A stretch of DNA of 64,000 nucleotides from DASSJM01 sp036280655 (GCA_036280655.1 DASUQI010000007.1:1-64000); one strand, 5' to 3'. Shown: positions 7,839 through 16,218, numbered from the stretch's first letter. Made by a program: numbers and translations. The notes: generated by a model not told the origin, from the letters alone.

Positions 7839-8696
7839 ATGGCCAGAGAGGACACGCCGCTCGACCAGGAGACCTTCGACAAGGTCCTGGCCGACGAGCT
7901 CGCGAAGGGCACCGACCGTCGCGTCGCCGAGGGACGCGCGCGTTCGGCCGCGGTCCGCGCCTACCGTGCCGCGCACGGCGAGCCCGCCCCGAGCGCCGCG
8001 GCCGCGCCGACCGATGGTGCGGCGTCGGGCGACGGAGGGCAGGCCCCGGCCACGCCTGCCGCGACGCCCGCCGCGGCGCCCGCCGCCGCGGCGGCACCGG
8101 CAGCTCCGGCCCCGGGTGGGACGACGGCCGTGGCCACGATGCCCGCCCCCCAGGCGCCCGCCCCCACCGGCAACGTGCCCGAGCCGAAGAAGGGCGCGCC
8201 CGAGAAGCACCGCCTGCTCGCGCTCGTGCCCCCCGAGGGCATCCAGCGCGTCGAACGCGAACAAGGCGACCGCATCAACGTGTGGCCGCACCTCCTGATC
8301 GAGGAGTTCATCGCGCTCCTCGTCGTCCTGGCGGGCCTGACGATCTTCTCCACGCTGGTGAACGCGCCCCTGCGTGAGCTCGCGAACCCGAACCTCACGC
8401 CGAACCCCTCGAAGGCGCCCTGGTACTTCCTCGGCCTCCAGGAGCTGCTCCGTTACTTCCACCCGATGGTGGCCGGCGTGGTGTTCGCGCCCACGCTCGT
8501 GCTGCTCGCGCTCGCGGTCGTGCCGTTCGTCGACCGCAACCCGAGCATCAAGCCCGGGGACCGCAAGCTCGCGATCACGCTGTTCACGATGCTGATGATG
8601 TTCGGGGCGACGCTCACGATCATCGGGTCGTTCTTCCGCGGCACCGGCTACAACTGGGTGTGGCCGTGGGCGCAGGGGGTGTTCTTCGACCTATGA
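7839..8696 (+). CDS. Cytochrome b, C-terminal (subunit IV-like) with a long Ala/Pro-rich N-terminus
   Basis: This 285-residue protein has two parts. Residues 1-140 or so are soluble: a charged start, then an Ala- and Pro-rich low-complexity linker. The rest is a subunit IV-like domain with three helices. In the quinol-oxidation loop, the usual PEWY is replaced by KAPWYFLGLQELL, so the Glu of PEWY is missing, a variant known from some menaquinol enzymes. It lies 18 bases after the b6-like gene and its TGA overlaps the ATG of the Rieske gene. The linker is far longer than in known subunit IV proteins. Confidence 0.9.
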   Translation: MAREDTPLDQETFDKVLADELAKGTDRRVAEGRARSAAVRAYRAAHGEPAPSAAAAPTDGAASGDGGQAPATPAATPAAAPAAAAAPAAPAPGGTTAVATMPAPQAPAPTGNVPEPKKGAPEKHRLLALVPPEGIQRVEREQGDRINVWPHLLIEEFIALLVVLAGLTIFSTLVNAPLRELANPNLTPNPSKAPWYFLGLQELLRYFHPMVAGVVFAPTLVLLALAVVPFVDRNPSIKPGDRKLAITLFTMLMMFGATLTIIGSFFRGTGYNWVWPWAQGVFFDL

Positions 8697-9430
8697 CGTC
8701 CGCGCTCGCGATCTCGAGCGGCACCATCGCGGCGATCGTCGTCATCGTCGTCATCGACATGTTCGCGATCTTCTTCGGCCTGTCCTTCGCGAGGTCGCGC
8801 CGCGCGCAGCGGCAGGCGCAGGCGGCCGAGACGGCCGCGATCCTGGGCGAGCCCGCCCCGCCGGCGCCGAAGCCCGTCAGCCGCCGCGAGTTCTTCCGCC
8901 GGTCGCTCGTCGTCTCGCTGCTCGTGTTCGGCGCCGAGTTCGGCGGCGCGACGCTCGCCTTCCTGTGGCCGAGCCTGAAGGGCGGATTCGGTTCGGTGAT
9001 CAACGCCGGCAAGCTCAACGACATCCTGTCGTACATCCAGGAGAACGATCTGCCGTTCTACTCGGGGACCGGGCGCTTCTACATCGTGCGGTACAACGGC
9101 CGCCCGGACGGCGACGTCGACTACGAGACGGAGGGCGTCGCGGCGGACGGCATCATGCCCCTGTACCAGCGGTGCGTGCACCTCGGCTGCCGGGTGCCGT
9201 TCTGCGAGCAGTCTCAGTGGTTCGAGTGCCCGTGCCACGGCTCGAAGTACAACACCGCCGGCGAGTACAAGCTCGGACCGGCGCCCCGCGGGATGGACCG
9301 GTTCAACGTCACGGTGACGGAGTCCGGTGACGTCATGGTCGACACCGCCGTCGTGATCCTCGGACCGCCCCGCGGCACCGACACGCTGCGGCGGCCGCAG
9401 GCCGGGCCGTTCTGCGTGGCCGTCCAGTGA
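8693..9430 (+). CDS. qcrA: Rieske iron-sulfur subunit
   Basis: This 245-residue Rieske protein binds a 2Fe-2S cluster through CVHLGC and CPCHGS; an extra Cys lies in RVPFCEQ just after box 1. A hydrophobic segment at about 6-25 and a second at about 70-90, preceded by SRREFFRR (a twin-arginine-like motif), anchor the domain. The ATG overlaps the stop of the subunit IV gene (ATGA), and the gene ends overlapping the next ATG (TGATG). It moves electrons from menaquinol at the Qo site to the cytochrome c subunit. The gene symbol is by family only. Confidence 0.94.
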   Translation: MTSALAISSGTIAAIVVIVVIDMFAIFFGLSFARSRRAQRQAQAAETAAILGEPAPPAPKPVSRREFFRRSLVVSLLVFGAEFGGATLAFLWPSLKGGFGSVINAGKLNDILSYIQENDLPFYSGTGRFYIVRYNGRPDGDVDYETEGVAADGIMPLYQRCVHLGCRVPFCEQSQWFECPCHGSKYNTAGEYKLGPAPRGMDRFNVTVTESGDVMVDTAVVILGPPRGTDTLRRPQAGPFCVAVQ

Positions 9431-10176
9431 TGCTGGCCCTCACGCAGGCCCAGGGCATCATCCTGGCCGTCGGGGGCGTGATCTTCATCGCGGTCGCGGG
9501 GGCGGTCCTCGTCCTGCGCGGCCGCCAGCGCGAGAGGACCGACGTCCCGAACGCGATGCGCCCGGGACCGTCCGACCCGGACCTCGAAACGCCGCTGCTG
9601 CACAAGCTGCAGGGCTGGGGCGTGCTCCTCGTCTTGTTCTTCGTGATCTGGGTCCCCGCCGTCTGGCTGCTCGAGCCCGGGAACAACCTCGACCAGGAGA
9701 AGCAGCTCACGACCGACGCGATCAACCGCGGCAGCCACGCGGTCGAGCTGTTCACCGAGGAGAACCAGGCCGGCGTCGGGTGCGTCCAGTGCCACGGGCC
9801 CGAGCTGAAGGGCTCCACGATCCCGAACACGCAGACCGAGGACCCGAGCGACGCGATCGTGACGCCCGACCTCACCACCGTCTGCGGCGGCCCCTACACC
9901 AACCATCAGCTGATCTACGGGATGCGCGACATCCAGACCACGATCGAGCAGGGACGCGGGCAGATGCCGTCGTGGAGCATCCGATTCGAGGGCGCGCTGG
10001 GCGATCAGCAGATCAACGACATCGTCAACTACATCATCAGCATCCAGGACGAGGAGCTCGTGCCGTTCGAGCAGAACCTGTGCACGAACCCCGAGGCGGT
10101 CACCGCCGCGATCGAGGAGTTCCTCGACGGCAACCCCGCGAACAAGCCGTCGCCGACCGACAACGTCCAGTTCTGA
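9430..10176 (+). CDS. Membrane-anchored cytochrome c subunit
   Basis: This 248-residue protein has an N-terminal hydrophobic segment (about 9-28), a second at about 60-80, and a soluble cytochrome c domain with a single haem site CVQCHG near residue 117. A likely axial Met lies in RGQMPSW. Actinomycete QcrC carries two haems, so this single-haem form differs. A pair of extra Cys (TTVCGGP and QNLCTNP) could make a disulfide. It overlaps the Rieske gene by one base and probably hands electrons to the cytochrome c domain of CtaC. Confidence 0.9.
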   Translation: MLALTQAQGIILAVGGVIFIAVAGAVLVLRGRQRERTDVPNAMRPGPSDPDLETPLLHKLQGWGVLLVLFFVIWVPAVWLLEPGNNLDQEKQLTTDAINRGSHAVELFTEENQAGVGCVQCHGPELKGSTIPNTQTEDPSDAIVTPDLTTVCGGPYTNHQLIYGMRDIQTTIEQGRGQMPSWSIRFEGALGDQQINDIVNYIISIQDEELVPFEQNLCTNPEAVTAAIEEFLDGNPANKPSPTDNVQF

Positions 10177-10922
10177 TGCTCGCCCAGTCCTGCCTCGCGT
10201 TCGAGATCTCCTGCGAGACGATCCTCAAGGGCGGGCTCACGGTGGTCATCGCGTTCGTCCTGTTCGTCGGCAGCGTGCTCCTCGTGCTCGCCGCTGTGTT
10301 CGGTCGGCGGATGGGCTACCTGGTTCTCGCGGTCGGGTTCTTCGGCTGGATGATCATCCTGTCGGCCCTGTGGACGTTCGGCTTCTACTCGCAGGGGCCC
10401 GAGACGCCGGTGAACCTCGGACCGAGGGGCGAGGAGCCCGCGTGGGTCGTCGAGTCCGTCGGCACCAGCCCCGAACCCGTATACGAGGCGTTCGCGTCGT
10501 ACCCCGGCGGCGAGGGCTGGCGCCCGGCCGGGACGAACGACAACGACGAGGCTTCGGTGCAGTCCGTGACGTCCGCGACACAGGGGTTCCTCGCGGCCCA
10601 GGCCAACACCGAGGCCGGCGTTGGCACGCACGACCCCGGGGCGATCTCGACGACGGACTTCACGGTCGAGGACATCGAGTTCTACGCGACCGACGACGGC
10701 GTCTCGCTCGCGGGCGCGCAGGCGTTCTTCACCGACGGCGGGCCGGTCCTCACCGTGTTGCTGCGTCACGACTCCGGGAGCGTCAACCGGTACTCGTGGA
10801 TGTTCCTGATCGGCTCGAGCCTGCTGTTCGCGGTCCATCTCCCCTTCCTGGACCGCGCGGAGAAGAGGCGCAAGGAGATCCTGACGGGCGGGACGGCCCC
10901 GCCGTGGTACGGACCCGCCTAG
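10176..10922 (+). CDS. Membrane protein of unknown function in the bc-complex operon
   Basis: This 248-residue protein starts at an ATG overlapping the previous stop (TGATG). Two helices at about 18-40 and 45-67 are followed by an extracytoplasmic domain of about 130 residues with no Cys or haem motif after the N-terminus, then one helix near 205-225 and a basic tail ending WYGPA. Two Cys near the start (AQSCLAFEISC) could be a lipidation or disulfide site. I do not recognise the family. Tight coupling to the cytochrome c gene suggests a structural subunit or assembly factor of the reductase. Confidence 0.85.
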   Translation: MLAQSCLAFEISCETILKGGLTVVIAFVLFVGSVLLVLAAVFGRRMGYLVLAVGFFGWMIILSALWTFGFYSQGPETPVNLGPRGEEPAWVVESVGTSPEPVYEAFASYPGGEGWRPAGTNDNDEASVQSVTSATQGFLAAQANTEAGVGTHDPGAISTTDFTVEDIEFYATDDGVSLAGAQAFFTDGGPVLTVLLRHDSGSVNRYSWMFLIGSSLLFAVHLPFLDRAEKRRKEILTGGTAPPWYGPA

Positions 10923-10932
10923 GAGGCACGCG

Positions 10933-11046
10933 ATGCTGGCACAGGAAGCGGTGAAGCTGCTCGATCAGGGGTCGGTGCAGTTCATCCTGTTCGGCATCAT
11001 GACGATCGTGACGTTCGTGATCCTGTGGATCACGATCGCGAAGTGA
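10933..11046 (+). CDS. 37-residue single-helix membrane protein, last gene of the bc-complex operon
   Basis: A perfect AGGAGG at 10921-10926 lies six bases before the ATG, ten bases after the previous stop. The peptide has an amphipathic start (MLAQEAVKLLDQGSVQ) and one transmembrane helix ending in TIAK. This resembles in size the tiny helix subunits of b6f (PetG, PetL, PetN) or cbb3 oxidase (CcoQ), but no similarity can be claimed. Its last 17 bases overlap the end of rex on the other strand. It is easy to miss because of its size. Confidence 0.75.
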   Translation: MLAQEAVKLLDQGSVQFILFGIMTIVTFVILWITIAK

Positions 11047-11737
11047 CGCGCTCCGCGACCGGAGGCGACGCTCCGCGGTTCGTCCGCCGCCCCTGCACCT
11101 CGGCGAGCGCCGCCTTGCGCTGCTCGTAGTACGTCAGGATCTGTAGCTCCACCGCGAGGTCCACCTTGCGGACCGAGACCCCCTCGGGGACGGCCAGCGC
11201 CACCGGCGCGAAGTTCAAGATCGAGCGGACGCCGGCCCCCACCATGGCGTCGGCGACCGACTGCGCCGACGCCGCGGGCGTGCAGATGACGCCGATCAAC
11301 GCGTCGTGCTCGCGGGCGATCTCGCCGAGGTCGTCGATCGACCGGATCCGCACGTCCCCCACCCGCTCGCCGACCTTCGTCGGGTCGTTGTCGACGAGGG
11401 CCGCGGGCCGGAAGCCGCGCTCGGCGAACCCACGGTAGTTGGCCAGCGCGTGCCCGAGGTTTCCGATGCCCGCGATCACGATCGGCCAGTGCTGCGTGAG
11501 CCCCAGCTCGCGGCGGATCTGGTGCAGGAGATAGGCGACGTCGTAGCCGACGCCCCGCGTCCCGTAGGACCCGAGGTGCGACAGGTCCTTGCGCACCTTC
11601 GCGGAGTTCACGCCGGTCGCGGCCGCCAGCGCCTCGGAGGAGACCGTCGGGCTCCCCTCCTCGGCGAACTCGACCAGCGCCCGGAGGTAGACCGGCAGAC
11701 GGCCCACCGTGGCCTCCGGGATCGCTCGGCCGGTCAC
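11030..11737 (-). CDS. rex: Redox-sensing transcriptional repressor Rex
   Basis: This 235-residue protein has an N-terminal winged helix with the signature VRKDLSHLGSYGTRGVGYDV and a Rossmann domain with GIGNLG that binds NADH or NAD+. Rex leaves DNA when NADH is high. The start is GTG; a -10 box TATCAT (complement of 11745-11750) lies seven bases upstream, so the mRNA may be leaderless. A Rex-like inverted repeat covers its -35 region, suggesting autorepression. A matching operator lies in front of the respiratory operons. The C-terminal 25 residues are Arg/Ser-rich and variable. Confidence 0.95.
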   Translation of the reverse strand: MTGRAIPEATVGRLPVYLRALVEFAEEGSPTVSSEALAAATGVNSAKVRKDLSHLGSYGTRGVGYDVAYLLHQIRRELGLTQHWPIVIAGIGNLGHALANYRGFAERGFRPAALVDNDPTKVGERVGDVRIRSIDDLGEIAREHDALIGVICTPAASAQSVADAMVGAGVRSILNFAPVALAVPEGVSVRKVDLAVELQILTYYEQRKAALAEVQGRRTNRGASPPVAERVTSRS

Positions 11738-11758
11738 GGCGGCGATGATAGTGCATCT

Positions 11759-11774
11759 GTGAACGGGTGTTCAC
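11759..11774. promoter_or_regulatory. Rex-like operator upstream of rex
   Basis: GTGAACGGGTGTTCAC is an inverted repeat with six-base arms. The TGTGAA/TTCACG halves are six bases apart, two more than in the Rex consensus, so it may be weaker. It lies where the -35 of rex would be and overlaps the 3' end of the upstream glutaredoxin-like gene. Confidence 0.55.
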
Positions 11775-12031
11775 GAACGCACGAAGTTCCCGTCCTCCCC
11801 CGTGATCGCCCGCCGGAACTCCCCGGCATCGACGGCGATCTCGAAGCGCTCGATCCCGTCCACGAGCACGACCGGGATGCGGATCCCGAACTCGAGCTCG
11901 AGGGCGTCGTCCCCCGACAGATCGACCTCCCGGTAGGCGAACGGCGTCCGCTCGCGCTCGGCCAGGATCACGGCTCGCGCCTCGTCACACAGGCCGCAAC
12001 CTGGCCGCGAGTACATCAGGACCTCGGGCAC
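11771..12031 (-). CDS. Glutaredoxin-like protein
   Basis: This 86-residue protein has a thioredoxin fold with the redox motif CGLC at about 12-15 and the cis-Pro region RIPVVLVDG. It belongs to the DUF836-type glutaredoxin-like family, a thiol-disulfide exchange protein of the cytoplasm. It lies 33 bases upstream of rex on the same strand, and a possible Rex site overlaps its stop. The partner thiol is probably mycothiol, since mshA is in the window; that is inference. Confidence 0.85.
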   Translation of the reverse strand: MPEVLMYSRPGCGLCDEARAVILAERERTPFAYREVDLSGDDALELEFGIRIPVVLVDGIERFEIAVDAGEFRRAITGEDGNFVRS

Positions 12032-12090
12032 GCGGCGATGCTATCGGCCCCGGCGGGGGCCACGATGCCTCGTGTGGTAGGAAACTCGAC

Positions 12091-12654
12091 GTGCGCGAGG
12101 ACGACCAGCACGATCTCGAGCTCCACCGCCGGCTGTCGGGCCGGGACACCGAGGCGTTCGACGAGCTCTACCGGCGGTACGGGCGCTCCGCCTACGGGGT
12201 CGCGCTGCGGGTCACCTCCCAGGAGGTCATCGCGCAGGAGGTCGTCCAGGACGCCTTCCTGGCCCTCTGGCGAGCGCCCGAGGCCTTCGACGCGGCGCGG
12301 GGGGCGTTCCGCTCCTTCTTCCTCTCGCTGGTGCACCACCGGGCCGTGGACGCCGTCCGCCGTGAGGAGCGGCTCCGCAAGCGCACGGAACGCGCCTCGA
12401 ACCTCGAGCCCGCCACCGGCGAAGACCCAGCGGAGGACGTCGTGGAGGACGCCTACCTCCGTGTTCGGCGCAAGGAGGTTCGGGCGGCGCTCACGACGCT
12501 GCCGGCGGAGCAGCGGAACGTGCTCGACATGGCGTATTTCGGCGGGATGACGCAGGCTCAGATCGCCGAGGAGCTGGGCATCCCGCTCGGAACGGTGAAG
12601 ACCAGGACGCTGGCCGCGATGCGCAAGCTGCGCGCGGCACTCCGGGAGGAGTGA
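12091..12654 (+). CDS. ECF-family RNA polymerase sigma factor
   Basis: This 187-residue protein has sigma region 2 (about 25-95, with FLSLVHHRAVDAVRREERL at its end) and region 4 (about 130-180, with MTQAQIAEELGIPLGTVKTR, the helix-turn-helix). It resembles the SigK-type ECF group. The start is a GTG seven bases after a possible -10 box TAGGAA (12078-12083), so it may be leaderless. It overlaps the following anti-sigma gene, the usual arrangement. Likely targets include its own operon and the convergent DUF4331 cluster. Confidence 0.93.
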   Translation: MREDDQHDLELHRRLSGRDTEAFDELYRRYGRSAYGVALRVTSQEVIAQEVVQDAFLALWRAPEAFDAARGAFRSFFLSLVHHRAVDAVRREERLRKRTERASNLEPATGEDPAEDVVEDAYLRVRRKEVRAALTTLPAEQRNVLDMAYFGGMTQAQIAEELGIPLGTVKTRTLAAMRKLRAALREE

Positions 12655-12656
12655 GG

Positions 12657-13406
12657 TTGACGGAGGACCACGAGCAGATCGAGGAGCTCCTCGCCGGCTA
12701 CGCGCTGCTCGCGCTGTCGGGAGAGGACGCGGGCCGGGCCGACCGGATCCTGACCGAGCACGTCCCCGGGTGCGCCCGCTGCCGCCGGACGCTCGCCGAG
12801 TACCGGGCCCTCGCCGGCGAGCTCGCGCTCGCCGCCCCGCCGGTCGAGCCCCCGGACACCACGATCGCGATGATCCACCGCGCGATGGAGGACGTGCCGC
12901 TCGCCGGCCGGCGGCCGCGGCGTGGCATGCTCGTCGCCCTCGCCGCTTCGGTCGTTGCGCTCGTCGGGATGGGCGGTTTGTCGCTCGTCCTCGGCGGCCG
13001 GCTGAACGAGGCGCAGACCCAGGCCGGGACCGCGCTCGAGATCGTCTCGGCCATGCGGTCGCCCGGAGCCCAGCCCGTCCACGTCGAGCCACAAGGCGAC
13101 CTTCCGCCCGACAGCGGCGCCGTCGAGGTCTCGGCGCCCGACATCCGCCGCCTCTACCTCGCGGCCGACGCGTTCCCCGACCCCATGCCCGGTCGGGCGT
13201 ACCAGCTGTGGCTCGGCAGCGACGGCGAGTGGACGGCCGTCGACGAGCAGTTCTGGCCGAACGACGGCGTGCTCCTGCGCGAGATCGTGGTGGACGTCGC
13301 TCGCTACGACGCGATCTGGATCACCGAGGAGACGATCGGCTCCGTCCCGAGCGAGCCGAGCACCGACGGTCGCACCTGGCAGGCGCTGCTTCCCGCGGCC
13401 GCGTAG
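12657..13406 (+). CDS. Anti-sigma factor, RskA type, membrane bound
   Basis: This protein of 249 residues has an N-terminal zinc anti-sigma domain with HVPGCARC (HxxxCxxC), a transmembrane helix near 85-105, and an extracytoplasmic RskA-like domain with RAYQLWLGSDG. I prefer TTG at 12657 because GGAGGA lies six bases upstream; a GTG at 12651 would leave almost no spacing and overlap the sigma stop. It should hold the sigma factor at the membrane until a signal, often redox or envelope stress, triggers proteolysis. Confidence 0.92.
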   Translation: MTEDHEQIEELLAGYALLALSGEDAGRADRILTEHVPGCARCRRTLAEYRALAGELALAAPPVEPPDTTIAMIHRAMEDVPLAGRRPRRGMLVALAASVVALVGMGGLSLVLGGRLNEAQTQAGTALEIVSAMRSPGAQPVHVEPQGDLPPDSGAVEVSAPDIRRLYLAADAFPDPMPGRAYQLWLGSDGEWTAVDEQFWPNDGVLLREIVVDVARYDAIWITEETIGSVPSEPSTDGRTWQALLPAAA

Positions 13407-13412
13407 TCCGTC

Positions 13413-14819
13413 CTACAAGAGCTGCGTCGCGCCCCCGCCGACCAGCACGAGTCCGACGATCGTGATCGCCGCCGCCGACACGACCGGGATCAGGCGCCCG
13501 AACTTCCCCGCGACCCGCCCGGCGATGACGTCCCGCGCGCGGATCGACAGCACACCGATCGCGACGAGCGCTCCGGCGAGGCCGAGGCTGAAGGCGGCGA
13601 TCAGGGCAAGCGCGTAGCCGACGCGGTGGGCGGCGACGGAGGCAAGGAGCACCACGAGGGCGCTCGGCGAGGGCAGGATCCCTCCGGCCGCGGCGAGCGC
13701 CGCGAGGCCCTTCCGCGAGAGCGCCGGGTCCTCGGGTCGGGCGTGCTCGTGGGGATGCCGGTGGTCGTGCTGGTGTGGGTGCGGGTGCGCCCGCTCGCTC
13801 CAGGCCGCCAGCCGCGCGACGAGCATCCACGCGCCGAGCCCGAACGCGACCAGGCCGGACCCGATCCCGAGCCACGGGTAGACGCGCTCGGCGGGGAACA
13901 CCTCCGTCGCGGCGAGAACGACGAACCCCAGGGCGAGCACGGACGCCGTGTGCATCACCGCCACGGCCCCGCCGACCGCCACCGCCTGGCGGGCCCGCCC
14001 GCCGCTGCCGACGAGGTAGGCGGCCATCAGCGTCTTGCCGTGACCGGGGCCGAGCGCGTGGAGCGCGCCGAACGCGAACGCGAGCGCCATCGCCAGGAGC
14101 ATGAACGGTCCGGTGCGGCCAACCAGTGCGGCGAACGCGTCGCCGGAGCCGGCGCTCGATGGGGTCGCCACGAGATCGCCGGCCGTCCCGCCCGGCGTCC
14201 CCTCCCCCGGCTCGAACGCGGCCGTGGCCTCCCGAACGTCGAGCGGGCTCGAGAGCAGGTCGTCCGGATACACGCGCAGGCCGTCCGTGATGCTCTCGGA
14301 CGGGACGGAGGCATCGACGATCTCGACCCCCGGGGCCCCCGCGATCGTGATCTCCAGCCACCCCACGCGGTCGTCGAAGTTCTCGTCCGCGAACGTGATC
14401 CGGCCGCTGCCGGACGCCTCGCCCGCGAACCTGGCCGTGAGGCGGAGGACGTCGAGGCCACCCTGTCCCGGCGCCAGCCTCACCGACGCGGAGCCGAGAC
14501 CGAGGCGAACCGGCGTGCCGTCGATCGAGAGCGAGAGGCCGCCCAGCAGCTCGGTCGCCGTCCGGTCGGCCCACGCCGCGCCTTCCGCGGTCGAGACCGA
14601 GCCGTCTCCGTCGGCGTCCACCTGCGGTCGGACCTGGACCGTGGGGATCTCGGCCATGTCGACGACGTAGACGATCCGGACCTCGCCTGGGGCGAGCACG
14701 ATCCCCGCGTACCGGTTGACCGTGAAGTTGCCGAGCGGGTGGGCGGAGGCGGTCGCGGGAACGAGCATCACCACGCCGACGACCGCGAGGAGCGTCGCGA
14801 GGCGCCGCACGAAGCTCAT
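13413..14819 (-). CDS. NicO/HupE-type nickel or cobalt transporter with a secreted N-terminal domain
   Basis: This 468-residue protein has a signal peptide (about 1-27), an extracytoplasmic domain of about 220 residues starting AHPLGNFTVNRY, and a C-terminal six-helix NicO domain with HALGPGHGKTLMAAYLVG and a His-rich loop (HPHPHQHDHRHPHEH) that may bind metal. The N-terminal domain contains DADGDGSVSTAE, an EF-hand-like calcium loop. The start overlaps the TPR gene stop (ATGA). It is the last gene of a DUF4331-TPR-NicO unit. Metal export or uptake cannot be told from sequence. Confidence 0.88.
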   Translation of the reverse strand: MSFVRRLATLLAVVGVVMLVPATASAHPLGNFTVNRYAGIVLAPGEVRIVYVVDMAEIPTVQVRPQVDADGDGSVSTAEGAAWADRTATELLGGLSLSIDGTPVRLGLGSASVRLAPGQGGLDVLRLTARFAGEASGSGRITFADENFDDRVGWLEITIAGAPGVEIVDASVPSESITDGLRVYPDDLLSSPLDVREATAAFEPGEGTPGGTAGDLVATPSSAGSGDAFAALVGRTGPFMLLAMALAFAFGALHALGPGHGKTLMAAYLVGSGGRARQAVAVGGAVAVMHTASVLALGFVVLAATEVFPAERVYPWLGIGSGLVAFGLGAWMLVARLAAWSERAHPHPHQHDHRHPHEHARPEDPALSRKGLAALAAAGGILPSPSALVVLLASVAAHRVGYALALIAAFSLGLAGALVAIGVLSIRARDVIAGRVAGKFGRLIPVVSAAAITIVGLVLVGGGATQLL

Positions 14820-16144
14820 CACGCGTCCCCGAGCCGCGCGAGGACCCGTTCGGCCGTGTCGGCGTGCAGGATCGAGAAGTTCGGGTTGACGGCCACGGCG
14901 CGGCGAAGAAGCGCGCGGGCTTCCTCTTGGTCGCCGAGCGCGAGCCGGATCATCCCGGCGTGGAACAGGAACGTCGCGTTCTCGGTGCCGAGCCGCAGGG
15001 CTCGGTCGGCGAAGGTCGCGGCCGGCCCGTAGCGCCCGTTCGCGTACAGCGCCCACGCGAGCGCGTCGGCGACGTGGACGCTCCGCCGGCGCGACCACTC
15101 CGCGCGAGCCGCCACGAGGGCGCCGCGCTCCTCGCCGTGGTCGGCGTCGAACACGGCGAGCTCGAGGTCGGCGTTCACGCCGTTGCCGTCCGCGAGCTCG
15201 TGGAGCGCGCGCACGACCGCCTCCTGCTCGTCGGCGAGATCGTCGCGGCCGGTCACGCGGTAGAGGTCGGCGAGCGCGACGACGAACTCCGGTGAGGGGT
15301 ATCTGGCGGTCACCTCGCGGTAGCGCTCGATCGCGAGGCGGTCGTCGCCCCGCGACCACGCCACCTTCGCCGTACCGGCGAGGTTCGGGACGAAGGCCGG
15401 ATCCAGCTCGAGCCCACGGCGGTACCAGGAGGCCGCCCCGCTCACGTCGCCGGAGCCGAACGCGAGCTCGCCGAGCTGGTAGGCCGCCCACGCGGCGTCG
15501 CCGGGCGTGGCGGCGGCGTCGAACGCGAGCGTCATCGCGCGGACGGCCCCGCGGACGTCGCCCTGGAGCTCGCGCGCGTACGAGGCACGCGCGTAGGAGG
15601 CCAGGTCCGGCCGGGTGTCGACCATCGTCTGGAAGGCGTCGAACGCCTCCCCGTACCGGCCGAGCTCGAGCAGCGCGTCGCCGATCACCCCGTAGGCGTC
15701 GGCGCCGAACTGGTCGGCCTCGGACGCGCGCCGGCCGAACCTCAGGGCCCCGTCGAAGTCGTGACGGGCGAGCGCGAGGGCGCCGAGGCCGAGCAGCCCG
15801 TCCTCGTTGTCTTCGGCGTGCAGCCGGATCGAGGTGGCGAGGACGCCCTCGGCCTTCGGGTACAGCGATGGGTCGCCGGTGGTCCGGGCCTGCGCGACGT
15901 AGGCGATCCCGAGCGCCGCGAACCCCCTCCAGTCCCCGGGAACCTCCCGCAGCCGCTCCTGCAGCGCGGCGATCTGGGCTTCGAGGCCCCCCTGATGCGC
16001 GAGCAGTGCCGCGGCTTCGGGGAGCGGCGTAGACCCGCGCGCCGCGGGGCCTTCGCCGCCGGGACGCAGGACGATCGCGCCGCCCACGACCAACGACGCG
16101 GCCAGCGCCACCGTGATCGCCGCGCTCACGACCTTCCGCATCAT
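14819..16144 (-). CDS. Secreted or membrane-anchored TPR protein
   Basis: This 441-residue protein has an N-terminal hydrophobic segment (about 5-27) that may be a signal anchor, then TPR-like helical repeats from about residue 45 to the end, with repeats such as GLLGLGALALARHDFDGALR and AWAAYQLGELAFGSGDVSGA. TPRs hold protein complexes together; no enzyme domain is seen. A start two codons long (ATG ATG) leaves the exact first residue open. It lies between DUF4331 and NicO genes and overlaps the latter, so the three probably act together outside the membrane. Confidence 0.85.
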   Translation of the reverse strand: MMRKVVSAAITVALAASLVVGGAIVLRPGGEGPAARGSTPLPEAAALLAHQGGLEAQIAALQERLREVPGDWRGFAALGIAYVAQARTTGDPSLYPKAEGVLATSIRLHAEDNEDGLLGLGALALARHDFDGALRFGRRASEADQFGADAYGVIGDALLELGRYGEAFDAFQTMVDTRPDLASYARASYARELQGDVRGAVRAMTLAFDAAATPGDAAWAAYQLGELAFGSGDVSGAASWYRRGLELDPAFVPNLAGTAKVAWSRGDDRLAIERYREVTARYPSPEFVVALADLYRVTGRDDLADEQEAVVRALHELADGNGVNADLELAVFDADHGEERGALVAARAEWSRRRSVHVADALAWALYANGRYGPAATFADRALRLGTENATFLFHAGMIRLALGDQEEARALLRRAVAVNPNFSILHADTAERVLARLGDA

Positions 16145-16179
16145 CCGGCTGCCCCCTTTCCGCTCGATCGAAGAGAGCG

Positions 16180-16209
16180 GACGGGCCCGGCCGTCCGGCC
16201 GGGCCCGTC
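16180..16209. terminator. Strong hairpin between the DUF4331 and TPR genes
   Basis: GACGGGCCCGGCC and GGCCGGGCCCGTC form a perfect 13-base stem with loop GTCC. No T run follows on either strand. It could reduce readthrough or protect the upstream DUF4331 message so that it exceeds the downstream genes. Confidence 0.55.
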
Positions 16210-16218
16210 TCGCTTCCG

